A DNA stretch of 64,000 bases, taken from positions 46,830 through 110,829 of the forward strand of contig DATLUA010000017.1 in NCBI GenBank assembly GCA_035533295.1, read 5' to 3'. Shown piece by piece: positions 7,785 through 16,696 of this stretch. Numbering within the stretch: the first letter of the stretch is position 1; each line of letters opens with the position of its first letter. Both the position numbers and the translations under genes were made by a program. The stretch comes from JAGWJU01 sp035533295 (GTDB taxonomy: Bacteria > Elusimicrobiota > Elusimicrobia > UBA1565 > UBA9628). Below the pieces are notes generated by a model. It made no database searches. It was given only the letters and a program-made list of their open reading frames with translations, and had not been told where the DNA came from.

Positions 7785-10517
7785 ATGCTAAAGCGCCTTT
7801 TCGAATCCTTCTTTGGAACCTCCAGCGAGCGCCGGCTAAAGAAGTACCAGCCGATCGTAGACCGCGTCAACGCCTTGGACGCGGAGGTCCGCGCCCTGCC
7901 CGACGAAGCTTTCCCGCAAAAAACCGTCGAGCTCAAAAAACGCCTAAAAGAGCGCTTGGCTCCGGCGCTGGAGAACCTGCCCAAGAACGAGGACGACCGC
8001 AAAAAAGCCGAGAAAGACGCCTGGCAGGAGGCCTTGGACGAGCTCCTGCCCGAGGCCTTCGCTCTGGCCCGCGAGGCCGCGCGGCGCGCCATCGGGCTGC
8101 GCCACTACGACGTGCAGATTATGGGCGGCATCGTGCTCCACGAGGGCTCCATCGCCGAGATGCGCACCGGCGAGGGAAAAACTTTGGTCGCCACCGCCCC
8201 GGTCTACTTGAACGCCCTTTTGGACCGCGGCGTACACCTCATCACGGTCAACGACTACCTGGCCAAGCGCGACTCCGAGTGGATGGGCCCGGTCTATAAG
8301 TTCCTGGGCCTCTCCGTGGGATTTGTCCAGCACGATCACTCTAACGAGGAGCGCCGCGCGGCCTACGCCTGCGACGTCACCTACGTGACCAACAACGAGG
8401 TGGGCTTCGATTATCTGCGCGACAACATGATCGTGCGCAAGGAAGACCGCGTGATGCGCCCGCTGCAGTACGCCATCATCGACGAGGTCGACTCGATTTT
8501 AATCGATGAGGCCCGCACGCCGCTCATCATCTCCGGCGCGGCCGAGAAGTCCACCGACCGCTACGCCATCATCAACCGCATCATGCCCTCCTTCGCCGTG
8601 CGTCAAATCACGGAGGACGAGGAAATCCAGGCCAAGTACACCGGCGAGGACCTGGGCAAGGGCTACGACGCCATTGTCGACGAAAAAAACCACACCGCGG
8701 TGCTGACCGAGACGGGCATCGACAAGGCCGAGAAGCTTCTGGGCATCCCCAACCTCTACGACGACCTGGAAGGCGAGTGGGTCCACCATATCACCCAGGC
8801 CTTGCGCGCGCACCACCTTTACGACCGAGACGTCGACTACGTGGTCAAGGACGGCGAGGTGGTCATCGTTGATGAGTTCACCGGACGCCTGATGCCGGGA
8901 CGGCGCTGGTCCGAGGGCCTGCACCAGGCCGTCGAGGCCAAGGAAAACCTGGCGCCCAAGGAAGAAAACCAGACCCTGGCCACCATCACGTTCCAGAACT
9001 TCTTCAAGCTCTACCGAAAAATGTCGGGCATGACTGGCACCGCCATGACCGAGGAGGACGAGTTTCTCGAAATTTACCAAATCAGGGTCTGCGAGATTCC
9101 CACCCACAACAAAAGCGTGCGCGAGGATTTCCCCGACCTCATCTACCGCAGCGAGAAGGAGAAGTACGCCGCCATCCTGGAAGAAATCACGGATCTCTGG
9201 AAAAAAGGCCGCCCGGTCCTGGTCGGCACGCGCTCCATCGAGAAATCTGAAAAGATTTCCGGCATGCTGCGCACCGCGGGCGTTCCCCACCAAGTCTTGA
9301 ACGCCAAGTACCACGAGATGGAGGCGCAGATCATCGCGCAGGCGGGGCGCAAGGCCGGAGTGACCATCGCCACAAACATGGCCGGCCGCGGCACCGATAT
9401 CCTGCTGGGCGGCAACCCGCAAGACCGGGAGGAGTGCAAGCAGGTGCTCGCGCTGGGCGGCCTGCACGTCTTGGGCACCGAACGCCACGAGTCTCGGCGC
9501 ATCGACAACCAGCTACGCGGCCGCTGCGGCCGCCAGGGCGACCCCGGCTCCACGCGCTTTTACTTGGCCCTGGACGACGAGCTCTTGCGCCTCTTCGGCG
9601 GCGACCGCTTGGCGCCCCTGATGGAGCGCCTGGGAATGAAGGAAGGCGAGGTTATCGAGTCGCGCCTGGTCTCCCGCCAAATCGAATCGGCCCAGCGCCG
9701 AGTCGAGACGCACAATTTCGACATCCGCAAGCAACTCCTTGATTATGACAACGTCATGAACAAGCAGCGCGAGGTGGTCTACAAGCTGCGCAACGAGATC
9801 ATCGACGGCGAGTCGACCGCGGTCCAGGTGGACCTCATGGTCGATGAGGAGTTGGACGCCCACCTGGCCGCGTCCGCGCCGGTCGGCTCGCACTCCGAAA
9901 CCTGGGACCTGCCGGCCTTGAAGCTCTTCCTGGAGCGGCTCTTTGGTTTATCCTGGGACCCGGCGCCCGAGGAACTCCAGACGCTCGATCCCCAAGCCCT
10001 GCGTGAAACTCTTTTATCCTCCGCCAAGGAGCGCTACGCCGAACGTCGCGCCGAGTTCGAGGCCGAGGGCTATAAGTTCTCGGAGTTGGAGAAGATGATT
10101 CTCCTGCAGATGATCGACCGCGCCTGGAAAGGCCACCTCTACGACTTGGATCATCTGAAGAAATCCATCGGCCTGCGCGCCTACGGCCAGCTCGACCCCA
10201 AGGTCGAGTACCAGAAGGAATCCTTCCGGCTCTTCGAGGCCATGCTCGCGCGCATCCGGGCGGAGAGCGTGGAGTACCTCTTCAAGGTGGAAGCGCCAAA
10301 GCGCGTCATCCAGCCCGTGATGGCGGCGGCTCCTGAGGCAAATCCCGGCCGCGGCGGCGCGACCGAGCCTTCCGCGCTCTCCGGCGGCGCCAAAGCCTCG
10401 GCCCTGTCTACCGCGACCGCCGGCGCCGCGGCGCTGCGCCCCGGAGGCCACATCGGCCGCAACGATCCCTGCTATTGCGGTTCGGGCAAAAAATACAAGA
10501 AGTGCCACGGCGCCTGA
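7785..10517 (+). CDS. secA: Preprotein translocase ATPase SecA
   Basis: SecA is the ATP-driven motor that pushes unfolded secretory proteins through SecYEG. It has Walker A MRTGEGKTLVA, the DEVDSILIDEARTPLIISG motif, the VGTRSIEKSE helicase motif and GRGTDI. The C-terminal zinc-binding tail CYCGSGKKYKKCHG (SecB/ribosome contact) is complete after a low-complexity Ala/Gly linker at about residues 855-890. The 910-residue length is usual. Its secG partner lies at 42347 in the same window. It is convergent with the S1/P1 nuclease gene, with 14 bp between the stops. Confidence 0.98.
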   Translation: MLKRLFESFFGTSSERRLKKYQPIVDRVNALDAEVRALPDEAFPQKTVELKKRLKERLAPALENLPKNEDDRKKAEKDAWQEALDELLPEAFALAREAARRAIGLRHYDVQIMGGIVLHEGSIAEMRTGEGKTLVATAPVYLNALLDRGVHLITVNDYLAKRDSEWMGPVYKFLGLSVGFVQHDHSNEERRAAYACDVTYVTNNEVGFDYLRDNMIVRKEDRVMRPLQYAIIDEVDSILIDEARTPLIISGAAEKSTDRYAIINRIMPSFAVRQITEDEEIQAKYTGEDLGKGYDAIVDEKNHTAVLTETGIDKAEKLLGIPNLYDDLEGEWVHHITQALRAHHLYDRDVDYVVKDGEVVIVDEFTGRLMPGRRWSEGLHQAVEAKENLAPKEENQTLATITFQNFFKLYRKMSGMTGTAMTEEDEFLEIYQIRVCEIPTHNKSVREDFPDLIYRSEKEKYAAILEEITDLWKKGRPVLVGTRSIEKSEKISGMLRTAGVPHQVLNAKYHEMEAQIIAQAGRKAGVTIATNMAGRGTDILLGGNPQDREECKQVLALGGLHVLGTERHESRRIDNQLRGRCGRQGDPGSTRFYLALDDELLRLFGGDRLAPLMERLGMKEGEVIESRLVSRQIESAQRRVETHNFDIRKQLLDYDNVMNKQREVVYKLRNEIIDGESTAVQVDLMVDEELDAHLAASAPVGSHSETWDLPALKLFLERLFGLSWDPAPEELQTLDPQALRETLLSSAKERYAERRAEFEAEGYKFSELEKMILLQMIDRAWKGHLYDLDHLKKSIGLRAYGQLDPKVEYQKESFRLFEAMLARIRAESVEYLFKVEAPKRVIQPVMAAAPEANPGRGGATEPSALSGGAKASALSTATAGAAALRPGGHIGRNDPCYCGSGKKYKKCHGA

Positions 10518-10531
10518 TTGGCGCCGGAAGC

Positions 10532-11485
10532 TTAGCGCGTGGCGGCCGTTTTGACGGAAGTCCTGCCGAGCGGAGCCGCGGCAAAAGCGCGGTTAAGCAG
10601 GTAGGCCAGCCTCACGCCGGCCATTTCCAGCCTTAGCCGGACGATGGGCTGCATTTCCTTCTGGTAGGCCGGGCCTAAATTCCGACCGTGATCCTTGGCG
10701 TACTGCGGATAGATGACGTCGCGCGAAATGGCATGGCTCTCCAGAGCCGCGTCGTCGACCCAGTCGCCTTTGGTCCAGGCCGCGGTCTTGCGCCGGGCGA
10801 TATCTTTTTCCAGCGAGCGCACCCAGGGCATGGGGTTTTCTCTCGACGTTACGCGCCAGTTCTCGGGTAAAATCATGTCGTCCCAGAGCTCATGCAGGCG
10901 CTTGCGCGCGCCCATGAAGACCACCTGCTTCTTGTTGCCGCCCTGATCGTGGTCGTCCTCGCAGTGGAGCGGCTGGTGCAAATCGCCCACGAAGTGGACC
11001 GCGAACATCAACGCCACGCGCTTGACCGCCCGCGGCGCGCCAGGATCGGAAATGATGTCGGCATCCTTGCGGATTTGCGCGGTCACGCAGTTGCCCCGCG
11101 GGCACCACTGCATGATCTGTCCCGCGGAGGGACGCGCCTCGAGCGGGATGTCGATAAAATGCCAGATGGCGGTGCCTTTAAAATCCTTGGGATCCATCGA
11201 AAAAACACCGGCGCATAAAAAAGGCGCGGCGGCGTACTTGACCGTGTCGGCGCAGTTGGCGACCTTGTCCAGCGTGACTCCAGGCCCCAGTAGCGCGCGC
11301 ACGGACGCGCGGGCTTGCGGCGTCAAGCGGTCCTGGGCGATGAGCCCCACGATTTTATGCCCGAGCGGGCCCCAGGCCCTGGCTGGAGAGGCGCCCAGGC
11401 AGGCAAGGAAAAGAAAGAACGGAAGGAACCGGAAGGAACTCAAACCGGCAAAACTCGCCGCTTCTTTCCGTTTCTTTCCATTCAT
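10532..11485 (-). CDS. Secreted S1/P1-type zinc nuclease (paralogue 1)
   Basis: Members cleave single-stranded DNA/RNA and 3'-nucleotides with a tri-zinc centre, outside the cytoplasm. The signal peptide ends ...GASPARA-W, leaving the mature N-terminal Trp that is itself a zinc ligand in the family (WGPLGHKIVGLIA). Other ligand blocks are ALMFAVHFVGDLHQPLHCED, the NKKQVVF loop and LHELWDD. The ATG at 11485 gives a compact signal peptide and has a purine-rich GGAAGGAAA ribosome site, so the longer upstream frame is not used. The gene follows the aminotransferase by 14 nt. A second family member lies at 51974-53086. Confidence 0.92.
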   Translation of the reverse strand: MNGKKRKEAASFAGLSSFRFLPFFLFLACLGASPARAWGPLGHKIVGLIAQDRLTPQARASVRALLGPGVTLDKVANCADTVKYAAAPFLCAGVFSMDPKDFKGTAIWHFIDIPLEARPSAGQIMQWCPRGNCVTAQIRKDADIISDPGAPRAVKRVALMFAVHFVGDLHQPLHCEDDHDQGGNKKQVVFMGARKRLHELWDDMILPENWRVTSRENPMPWVRSLEKDIARRKTAAWTKGDWVDDAALESHAISRDVIYPQYAKDHGRNLGPAYQKEMQPIVRLRLEMAGVRLAYLLNRAFAAAPLGRTSVKTAATR

Positions 11486-11501
11486 TCCGTTTCCTTCCGT
11501 T
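11418..11501 (-). repeat. Inverted repeat joining ribosome site and signal-peptide codons
   Basis: In the nuclease mRNA the ribosome-site segment AACGGAAGGAA (11501-11491) is the exact complement of TTCCTTCCGTT within the signal-peptide codons (11428-11418). The arms are 11 nt with a loop of about 62 nt. Pairing would hide the Shine-Dalgarno sequence. It may instead be a by-product of the purine-rich ribosome site and Phe/Leu-rich codons, so regulation is only a possibility. Confidence 0.35.
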
Positions 11502-12684
11502 AGAATTTGGCCAAAAACCGCCCGATGCGCCGCGCGGCCTCGCGCAGCTTCTCCTCGGGCGCGATAAGAGAGAAGCGCGCGTAGCCCTCGCCGCAAGGGC
11601 CGAAGCCCACGCCCGGCGAGATAACCACGCCGTATTCAAGGATGAGGCGCGTCACGAAGGCCAGCGATCCCTTCCTGGCCGCCTTGGCCGGAATTTTGCC
11701 CCACAAGTACATGCCCGCGCGGCAGGGCGGCACGTTCCAGCCCGCCTCGGCCAGCGCCAAGACCAGCGCGTCGCGCCGGCTTTGATAGATGCGGCGCGAC
11801 TCCGCGACATAGTCCTGCGGGCCGTTTAAAGCCGCGGCCGCCGCCTTCTGGATAAAGGCCGGGATGCCGTAGTCCAAAAAGCCCTTGAACTTGGAGAGTT
11901 GCTCAAGCGCTTGGGCGTTTCCCACCGCGAAGCCGATGCGCCAGCCGGCCATGGAGTAGGTCTTGGAAAATGAATGGAACTCGACCGCGCGCGCCTTGGC
12001 GCCCGGAATCTGCAGAATGGAGGGCGCCTGGTATCCGTCGAACGTCAGCTCGGAGTAAGCGTTATCGTAGGCGACGAGGCAGCCGTAGCGCCGGGAAAAC
12101 GCCAGCGCTTCCTTCAGGAAGCCGGTTCCTTCCAGGACCGCGCCCGTGGGGTTGTTGGGGTAATTGAGCAGGAGGACCTTCGCGCCGCGCGCCTTGGCTG
12201 CGGGCACGCTCGACAAGTCGGGCAAAAATCCATTTTCCTCCTTGAGCGGCATCAGGTACACCTTGCCGCCCGCCAGAATGGGCCCGTTGTAGTGCACCGG
12301 ATAGCACGGGTTAGGCACCAGCACGCCTTGGCCTGGATCCAAAAGCGCCATCAAAAGATGCGCGATGCCCTCCTTCGATCCGATAAGCGGCACGACCTCC
12401 TTGTCGGGGTCGAGCGTCACCCCGAAGCGTCGGCCGTACCACGCGGCCACGGCTTGGCGCAGGTCGGGCAGTCCCGACGACGGCGGGTAGCGGTGAGTCC
12501 AGGGTTCGGTCGCGGCCGCTTGCAGGGTTTCGACCACGTGGCGGGGGCTAGGCAAATCCGGGCTGCCCTGGCCCAAGTCGATGACCGGTAACCCGGCTGC
12601 CTCGGCTTGGCGGCGCAGGGCCGCCAGTTTGACGAACAGGTAGGGCGGAAGTCCGGAAAGTTTTTTGGAGGGCGTCGGCTTCAT
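11500..12684 (-). CDS. Fold-type I PLP aminotransferase, DapL/AspC-like
   Basis: This is a cytoplasmic class I/II aminotransferase of 394 residues. It has the PLP-binding region HSFSKTYSMAGWRIGFAVG with the Schiff-base lysine, the NYPNNPTGAVL motif, and VAYDNAYSELTFDG carrying the cofactor-contacting Asp/Tyr. The N-terminal SGLPPYLFVKLAALRRQAEA and PDLPSPRHVVETL resemble LL-diaminopimelate aminotransferases and related AspC/AlaC proteins. Together with lysC nearby a role in lysine/DAP synthesis is plausible, but sequence alone does not settle the substrate. It is transcribed with the S1/P1 nuclease downstream. Confidence 0.85.
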   Translation of the reverse strand: MKPTPSKKLSGLPPYLFVKLAALRRQAEAAGLPVIDLGQGSPDLPSPRHVVETLQAAATEPWTHRYPPSSGLPDLRQAVAAWYGRRFGVTLDPDKEVVPLIGSKEGIAHLLMALLDPGQGVLVPNPCYPVHYNGPILAGGKVYLMPLKEENGFLPDLSSVPAAKARGAKVLLLNYPNNPTGAVLEGTGFLKEALAFSRRYGCLVAYDNAYSELTFDGYQAPSILQIPGAKARAVEFHSFSKTYSMAGWRIGFAVGNAQALEQLSKFKGFLDYGIPAFIQKAAAAALNGPQDYVAESRRIYQSRRDALVLALAEAGWNVPPCRAGMYLWGKIPAKAARKGSLAFVTRLILEYGVVISPGVGFGPCGEGYARFSLIAPEEKLREAARRIGRFLAKF

Positions 12685-12729
12685 GTCCTCCCGTGATTAT
12701 AGCACTCCCCGCGCGCCGAAGGGATGATC

Positions 12730-12735
12730 TATAAT
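12730..12735 (+). promoter_or_regulatory. -10 box placed for a leaderless start
   Basis: A perfect TATAAT ends exactly 7 nt before the ATG at 12742, so the expected transcription start is the A of the ATG. No ribosome site and no good -35 box are visible. Confidence 0.5.
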
Positions 12736-12741
12736 TGATTC

Positions 12742-13356
12742 ATGCGGCGCGGCGAAAAAATAGCGGCTTTTCTTCTCGCGGCCCTGGCTGCCGTCGACGG
12801 GCCGGCCCTCGCCGGCCCCAAGGCCAGGCCCGGGCCTAAAGCCGTGATTATGGTGGAGTCGTTTCTCAAAACCCCGGTCTCGGACCTGCCGCCCGGGCAA
12901 ATCGACGCTTTCCTCAAAATCAATCCCGAGGCGCTGCCCCGACGGCTGCGCGATCCATACGAGGCCAAGAAAGCCCAGCTCGAGGCCCTGCGCAAGGTCT
13001 ACGAAATCGATAACCGCGGCCCGCGGCCCGGAGCGCCAGCGCCCAAGGGCTGCAGCATCCCAATCAAAGGCGATGAAGCCCTGGTCGGATTTCTCAAGAA
13101 AGGCGGCTTCGTGGAAATTACCCGCCTGGAAAAGGACTGGCTTGCCGGCAACACCCACTGCAGCCCAAAAGAGCTCATGTGCCAGTTCAGCCTGACCATC
13201 GTGCAGCGCCCCGGAGCGAAAAAAATAAAGCCAGAAACTTGGTATCTGCTCCACGAGAAAGATCCGCTGTTCATGCTCGTGGACATGAAACGCCAGGGTC
13301 AGGTGCCGCAAACCAGCGGCTCCTTCGGCGAGAGCAGCTTCCCCACCTGCCGCTGA
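12742..13356 (+). CDS. Small secreted protein of unknown function
   Basis: The 204-residue product has a signal peptide (MRRGEKIAAFLLAALAAVDG, cleavage near ALA-GPK) and a proline/lysine-rich spacer. The mature domain has four or five cysteines (GCSIPIKGDE, THCSPKELMCQFSL and the terminal PTCR) that could form disulfides in the periplasm. LVGFLKKGGFVEITRLEKDW is the most ordered-looking region. I do not recognise the family. It is divergent from the aminotransferase, and the HicA-like gene follows after 126 bp. Confidence 0.65.
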   Translation: MRRGEKIAAFLLAALAAVDGPALAGPKARPGPKAVIMVESFLKTPVSDLPPGQIDAFLKINPEALPRRLRDPYEAKKAQLEALRKVYEIDNRGPRPGAPAPKGCSIPIKGDEALVGFLKKGGFVEITRLEKDWLAGNTHCSPKELMCQFSLTIVQRPGAKKIKPETWYLLHEKDPLFMLVDMKRQGQVPQTSGSFGESSFPTCR

Positions 13357-13482
13357 CCGCCGCCGGGCCGCGGCTTGTTGCGCACGGCGAAGGCAAAGAC
13401 GTAGAATACCGCGAGCCGGGAGGCAAGCAGTACCGGACCGCTTAAAGTGCCTTGCGGCCCGGTAGCGGCCAAGGAGTTCGCC

Positions 13483-13671
13483 ATGAAAAGGAAGGACCTC
13501 ATCAAGCATCTCACCGACAACGGTTGCGTTTTGGTGCGCGAAGGCGGAAAATACTCGGTGTTCCAGAACCCCGCCACGCAGAAGGAAACCCCGGTCACCC
13601 GGCACCCCGAGATGGAAAACTACGCCGCGCGCAAAATCTGCAAGCAGTTGGGGATTCCGCCCGTCGGCTGA
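13483..13671 (+). CDS. hicA: Orphan HicA-like protein lacking the catalytic His
   Basis: The 62-residue product matches the HicA mRNA-interferase fold (one double-stranded-RNA-binding-like domain): MKRKDLIKHLTDNGCVLVRE at the start and ARKICKQLGIPP at the end. In active HicA toxins a His follows the conserved GG-x (about residue 24). Here the stretch is REGGKYSVF, so that position is Tyr. No HicB antitoxin frame is adjacent; the next gene is a small membrane protein. It may be a degenerate toxin, an RNA-binding remnant or a differently acting family member. I used the ATG at 13483, which matches the family N-terminus, and not an upstream in-frame TTG/GTG. Confidence 0.75.
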   Translation: MKRKDLIKHLTDNGCVLVREGGKYSVFQNPATQKETPVTRHPEMENYAARKICKQLGIPPVG

Positions 13672-13692
13672 GAAGCCGCGGGCCGCGCCGCC

Positions 13693-13914
13693 ATGCGCAT
13701 CGTCGTCGGGTTGGTCTTAAGCTTCATCATCGGATTTTCCTGCCGCTGGTTCGATTTGCCCGCGCCCAGCCCGCCGGAAATCTTCGGCGTGCTCCTGGTC
13801 GTCGCCATGACTATCGGCTACGTGGCTGCGGGCGCGGTCATCCACAAGAAGCCGGCCGCTCCTCCGGCGCCGCAGGCCGCCGTTTCCACCCCGAAAGCTC
13901 CTCCGTCCCGCTGA
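13693..13914 (+). CDS. XapX-domain small membrane protein
   Basis: The 73-residue product has two predicted membrane helices (IVVGLVLSFIIGFSCRWF and EIFGVLLVVAMTIGYVAAG) joined by LPAPSPPE. This matches the short XapX (DUF1427) pattern of helix, RxPAPP-type loop, helix. The C-terminal tail is Ala/Pro rich and probably cytoplasmic or periplasmic filler. Members are inner-membrane proteins of unknown role, sometimes near xanthosine or redox genes. It lies 21 bp after the HicA-like gene. Its stop is 2 bp from the end of the convergent gene. Confidence 0.65.
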   Translation: MRIVVGLVLSFIIGFSCRWFDLPAPSPPEIFGVLLVVAMTIGYVAAGAVIHKKPAAPPAPQAAVSTPKAPPSR

Positions 13915-13915
13915 G

Positions 13916-15742
13916 CTAGCGCCGCAGGGACACGATAGGGCAGTACGACCCCAGAAATTTCCGCGTCCACCAGTCGCCGGTCGCGCGCTTTTGCGCCAGT
14001 GTGGTGAAATGATAATCGTAGACCACGGCGCGAAGATACTTGGGCGGAGCATCGGGAAATGGATTGCCCGCCATGAGGCTCTGCACCGCGCTTGAGCCCT
14101 GCAAAAGCCGGGCCATGAAGTTGAGCAGCCAGGGGTTGTCCCGGCAGTCGCTCAAGGCCGCGAACCACATCTGCCAGTCCAGCCGCGGTTGGTAGGGCTC
14201 GACGAAACTGGGCCGTCGGTCCAGGGCGTCCGGCTTCCAGCGGAAGGGATACTCCAGCCAAGTCTTGCCGTCCGCGCTGCCCTGGATGAGGATTTCGTGG
14301 CGGCTGGTGGTCATGACCGCGAAGAGCCCGTAGGAGTTGACCAAGTGCCAGGGATCAAGCTCTTCATAAAGCGCGCCCACGGGTCCGGGCAGCGGCAGGC
14401 GCCCCAGGAAATTCCCCGCGACTTGCGCGGCGCCAAAACCGACGGCCAAAACCGCCAGCAGGGCCGCGAGTCCTCGGCGCGCCAAGCCGGACGGCTTTCC
14501 CGCCGCGGGTGCGGCGGCCCAGGCGCGCGGCCAGAAGCGCTCCAAATAAGCGTCGTCAAGCAGAAACAGGCATAAAGACACGGTCAACAGGTTGAAGAAG
14601 CAGTAGTTGCCGGTCAAGGCGATCAAAGTCTGCAGAAAGACCACGCCCGCGAAGGCCCAATGGCGCGGGCGGCGGGGCAGAAAAAAGAGAAAGGGCAGGA
14701 CCAACTCGACGCCGAAGACCGAGGCGACGGAGAATTTCTGGAAGACTTCCGGCAGATGCGCGGCATAGTAACCCACCCAGGTCGGCAGCGGCTGGGTCCA
14801 ATAGTGGTAGTCGAGCGCGGTCAGGTTTCGCCAGTTCGGGTCGCCGCTCAAGAGCTTGACGCAGCCGGACTCGAACACAAGGCGGAACAGCAGCCAGCGG
14901 TAAAGCCCCACCAAGACGCCGGACGTCTTTTTCTCGCGCGAAAGGCCGGGGCGCAGCTTCCACGGCGCCAGGAATATCGCCAAAAATCCGGCCTCCAAAA
15001 GCAGGATGTCCCACTGGAAGCTCATGAAGTCGCGGCCGATGTTCACGATGGACAAATAAAGCGCCCATGAAACCAGGCAGACGGGGCCGGGCGCGACGTC
15101 GAGGATCAGGACAGCGCCCAGCGCCGCGCCGGCCAAGGCGGCGCCGCGCAGCGCCGCGTCGCTTGCACCCAGCCAGAACAGCGTCGGCACGAAATGGTAC
15201 GCAGCCGCGCCCAGGCGGGCCTTTACGGCGGATAAAAACTGCGCGGCCGGCAGAATGCCGCTTTGACCCAGCAGGCCGTCGGCTTGAAGATAGAAGGAGC
15301 CGAAGGCAAAGAAATAAACCAGACCCAGAAGGCGCAGGAAGAGCCAGCGGACCTTGTAATAGGAAGGCGGCTCCAAGCGGTCCCCCCACAAAAACCGGGT
15401 CAGGCAGGAGAATAGCGGGCGATGGCGCGCGACAAAAGCGTAAAAAGCCTCGCTGGCCCGGGCCACGCCCGGCACGCGGCGATAAAGAAACATCGGCCAA
15501 CGCCGGCCGGCGGCCGAGTCCAGCAGGCGGAATACCGCTTCGGCGCCCGAAGACGCGCGGCCGCCTGGTTCGATGAGATGCACCGCTCCCGAGAAGCGTT
15601 CCGGCGCGATTTGGGGAAAACGCGCTCCGGCGGATTGATAGGACGCGTACTCGACTTTGTCCCCAGTCAGGCTTTGCCAGCGCCATACCCAGCGCCGGCA
15701 AAAGCCGCAGTCGCCGTCGAAAACCAGAACCGGGCGCTTCAT
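13916..15742 (-). CDS. DCC thiol-oxidoreductase domain fused to lipase maturation factor-like membrane protein
   Basis: The 608-residue product starts with a DCC (DUF393) domain (residues about 1-120): VLVFDGDCGFCRRWVWRW carries the family DxxCxxC redox motif. The remainder is a multi-span membrane protein like LMF1/HTTM proteins (PPSYYKVRWLFLRLLGLVY, NIGRDFMSFQWDILLLEAGF, ESGCVKLLSGDPNWRNLTAL). It ends in a soluble tail (YPFRWKPDALDRRPSFVEPY, PRLDWQMWFAALSD) conserved in lipase maturation factors. A role in thiol-assisted folding of exported enzymes is inferred from the fusion. Convergent with the XapX-like gene, with no space between them. Confidence 0.88.
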   Translation of the reverse strand: MKRPVLVFDGDCGFCRRWVWRWQSLTGDKVEYASYQSAGARFPQIAPERFSGAVHLIEPGGRASSGAEAVFRLLDSAAGRRWPMFLYRRVPGVARASEAFYAFVARHRPLFSCLTRFLWGDRLEPPSYYKVRWLFLRLLGLVYFFAFGSFYLQADGLLGQSGILPAAQFLSAVKARLGAAAYHFVPTLFWLGASDAALRGAALAGAALGAVLILDVAPGPVCLVSWALYLSIVNIGRDFMSFQWDILLLEAGFLAIFLAPWKLRPGLSREKKTSGVLVGLYRWLLFRLVFESGCVKLLSGDPNWRNLTALDYHYWTQPLPTWVGYYAAHLPEVFQKFSVASVFGVELVLPFLFFLPRRPRHWAFAGVVFLQTLIALTGNYCFFNLLTVSLCLFLLDDAYLERFWPRAWAAAPAAGKPSGLARRGLAALLAVLAVGFGAAQVAGNFLGRLPLPGPVGALYEELDPWHLVNSYGLFAVMTTSRHEILIQGSADGKTWLEYPFRWKPDALDRRPSFVEPYQPRLDWQMWFAALSDCRDNPWLLNFMARLLQGSSAVQSLMAGNPFPDAPPKYLRAVVYDYHFTTLAQKRATGDWWTRKFLGSYCPIVSLRR

Positions 15743-15805
15743 GGTTTTCTTCCCATATTCTTCGGAATCAAACCAATTCCTTCGGTCATCGGTCCTATGT
15801 TAGGT

Positions 15806-15811
15806 TATAAT
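15806..15811 (+). promoter_or_regulatory. -10 box close to start codon at 15821
   Basis: TATAAT lies 9 nt before the ATG (TATAATGGAGTCGCGATG), giving a leader of about 3 nt. GGAG overlaps the region where the transcript would begin, so it could not act as a normal ribosome site if this -10 is used. Confidence 0.5.
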
Positions 15812-15820
15812 GGAGTCGCG

Positions 15821-16696
15821 ATGCGAAAAATTCTAGCGGCCGCGCTGACGTTAGCCCTGTCGGGCCTGGCGACGGCCGCCGCGCGCCCCGCCGCAGAGGC
15901 GCCCGCGGCGCCGCACGTGGCCATTTCCCGCGCCGAAGCCCTGTCCGCCGGACGCAAAATATGGGTGAACGAATGCGGCGGCACCGTCCCGGGCCTCACA
16001 CACTGGAACAAAGGCGAGGCCTTCGCATCTTTAGGCATCGGCCACTTCATCTGGTACCCGGCGGACGAGCGCGGCCCCTTCGTGGAAAGCTTTCCCGAAC
16101 TCCTGGCCTTTTTGCGCGCGCGCCGCGCTCCCATTCCGAAATGGCTCCTGACCGCGCGGCACTGCCCGTGGAAAAACCGCGCCGAGTTCTTGAAGGACTC
16201 CGATTCCCCGCGCATGAAAAGCCTGCGCGCCTTTTTGGCTGGCACCGTGGACTTGCAGGCCTTGTTCCTGGCCGAACGCCTGGAAAAAGCGCTACCGCTC
16301 ATGCTGCAAAGCCTGCCGCCCGCGCGGCGCGGCCCCGTGCTGGCCCAGTTCGAGCGGGTGGCTCAAAGCCCCAGCGGCATTTACCCGCTCATGGACTACG
16401 TCAATTTCAAAGGAGAAGGCACGGCTTTGAGCGAACGCTACAAGGGCCGCGGCTGGGGCCTGCTCCAGGTCCTCGAAGAGATGAAGGGCTCCGGATCCGG
16501 ACCGCAGACCCTGAGAGAATTTTCCCGCGCCGCCGATTTCGTCTTGGAGCGCCGGGTGCGCAACTCCCCCCACCCCAAACACGACGCGGCTTGGCTGCCG
16601 ATCTGGCGCCGGCGCGTGGCCGGTTACGCGGACTACAGGACGCTAAAATATTTTCCTTACGGCGTCCAGTACCGCCCGGGTCCGCCGGGCCGGTAA
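15821..16696 (+). CDS. Conserved-looking secreted protein, possibly lysozyme-like
   Basis: The 291-residue product starts MRKILAAALTLALSGLATAA, a clear signal peptide; I chose this ATG because the longer frame upstream covers only the antisense of the LMF gene. A distinctive block, KIWVNECGGTVPGLTHWNKG then FASLGIGHFIWYPADE, has the Glu-plus-Gly/His arrangement seen in some lysozyme-like or muramidase proteins. IYPLMDYVNFKGEGTALSER and KGRGWGLLQVLEEM further on also look conserved. The enzyme class is a suggestion only. The gene overlaps the 3' end of the esterase gene on the other strand by 40 bp. Confidence 0.7.
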   Translation: MRKILAAALTLALSGLATAAARPAAEAPAAPHVAISRAEALSAGRKIWVNECGGTVPGLTHWNKGEAFASLGIGHFIWYPADERGPFVESFPELLAFLRARRAPIPKWLLTARHCPWKNRAEFLKDSDSPRMKSLRAFLAGTVDLQALFLAERLEKALPLMLQSLPPARRGPVLAQFERVAQSPSGIYPLMDYVNFKGEGTALSERYKGRGWGLLQVLEEMKGSGSGPQTLREFSRAADFVLERRVRNSPHPKHDAAWLPIWRRRVAGYADYRTLKYFPYGVQYRPGPPGR

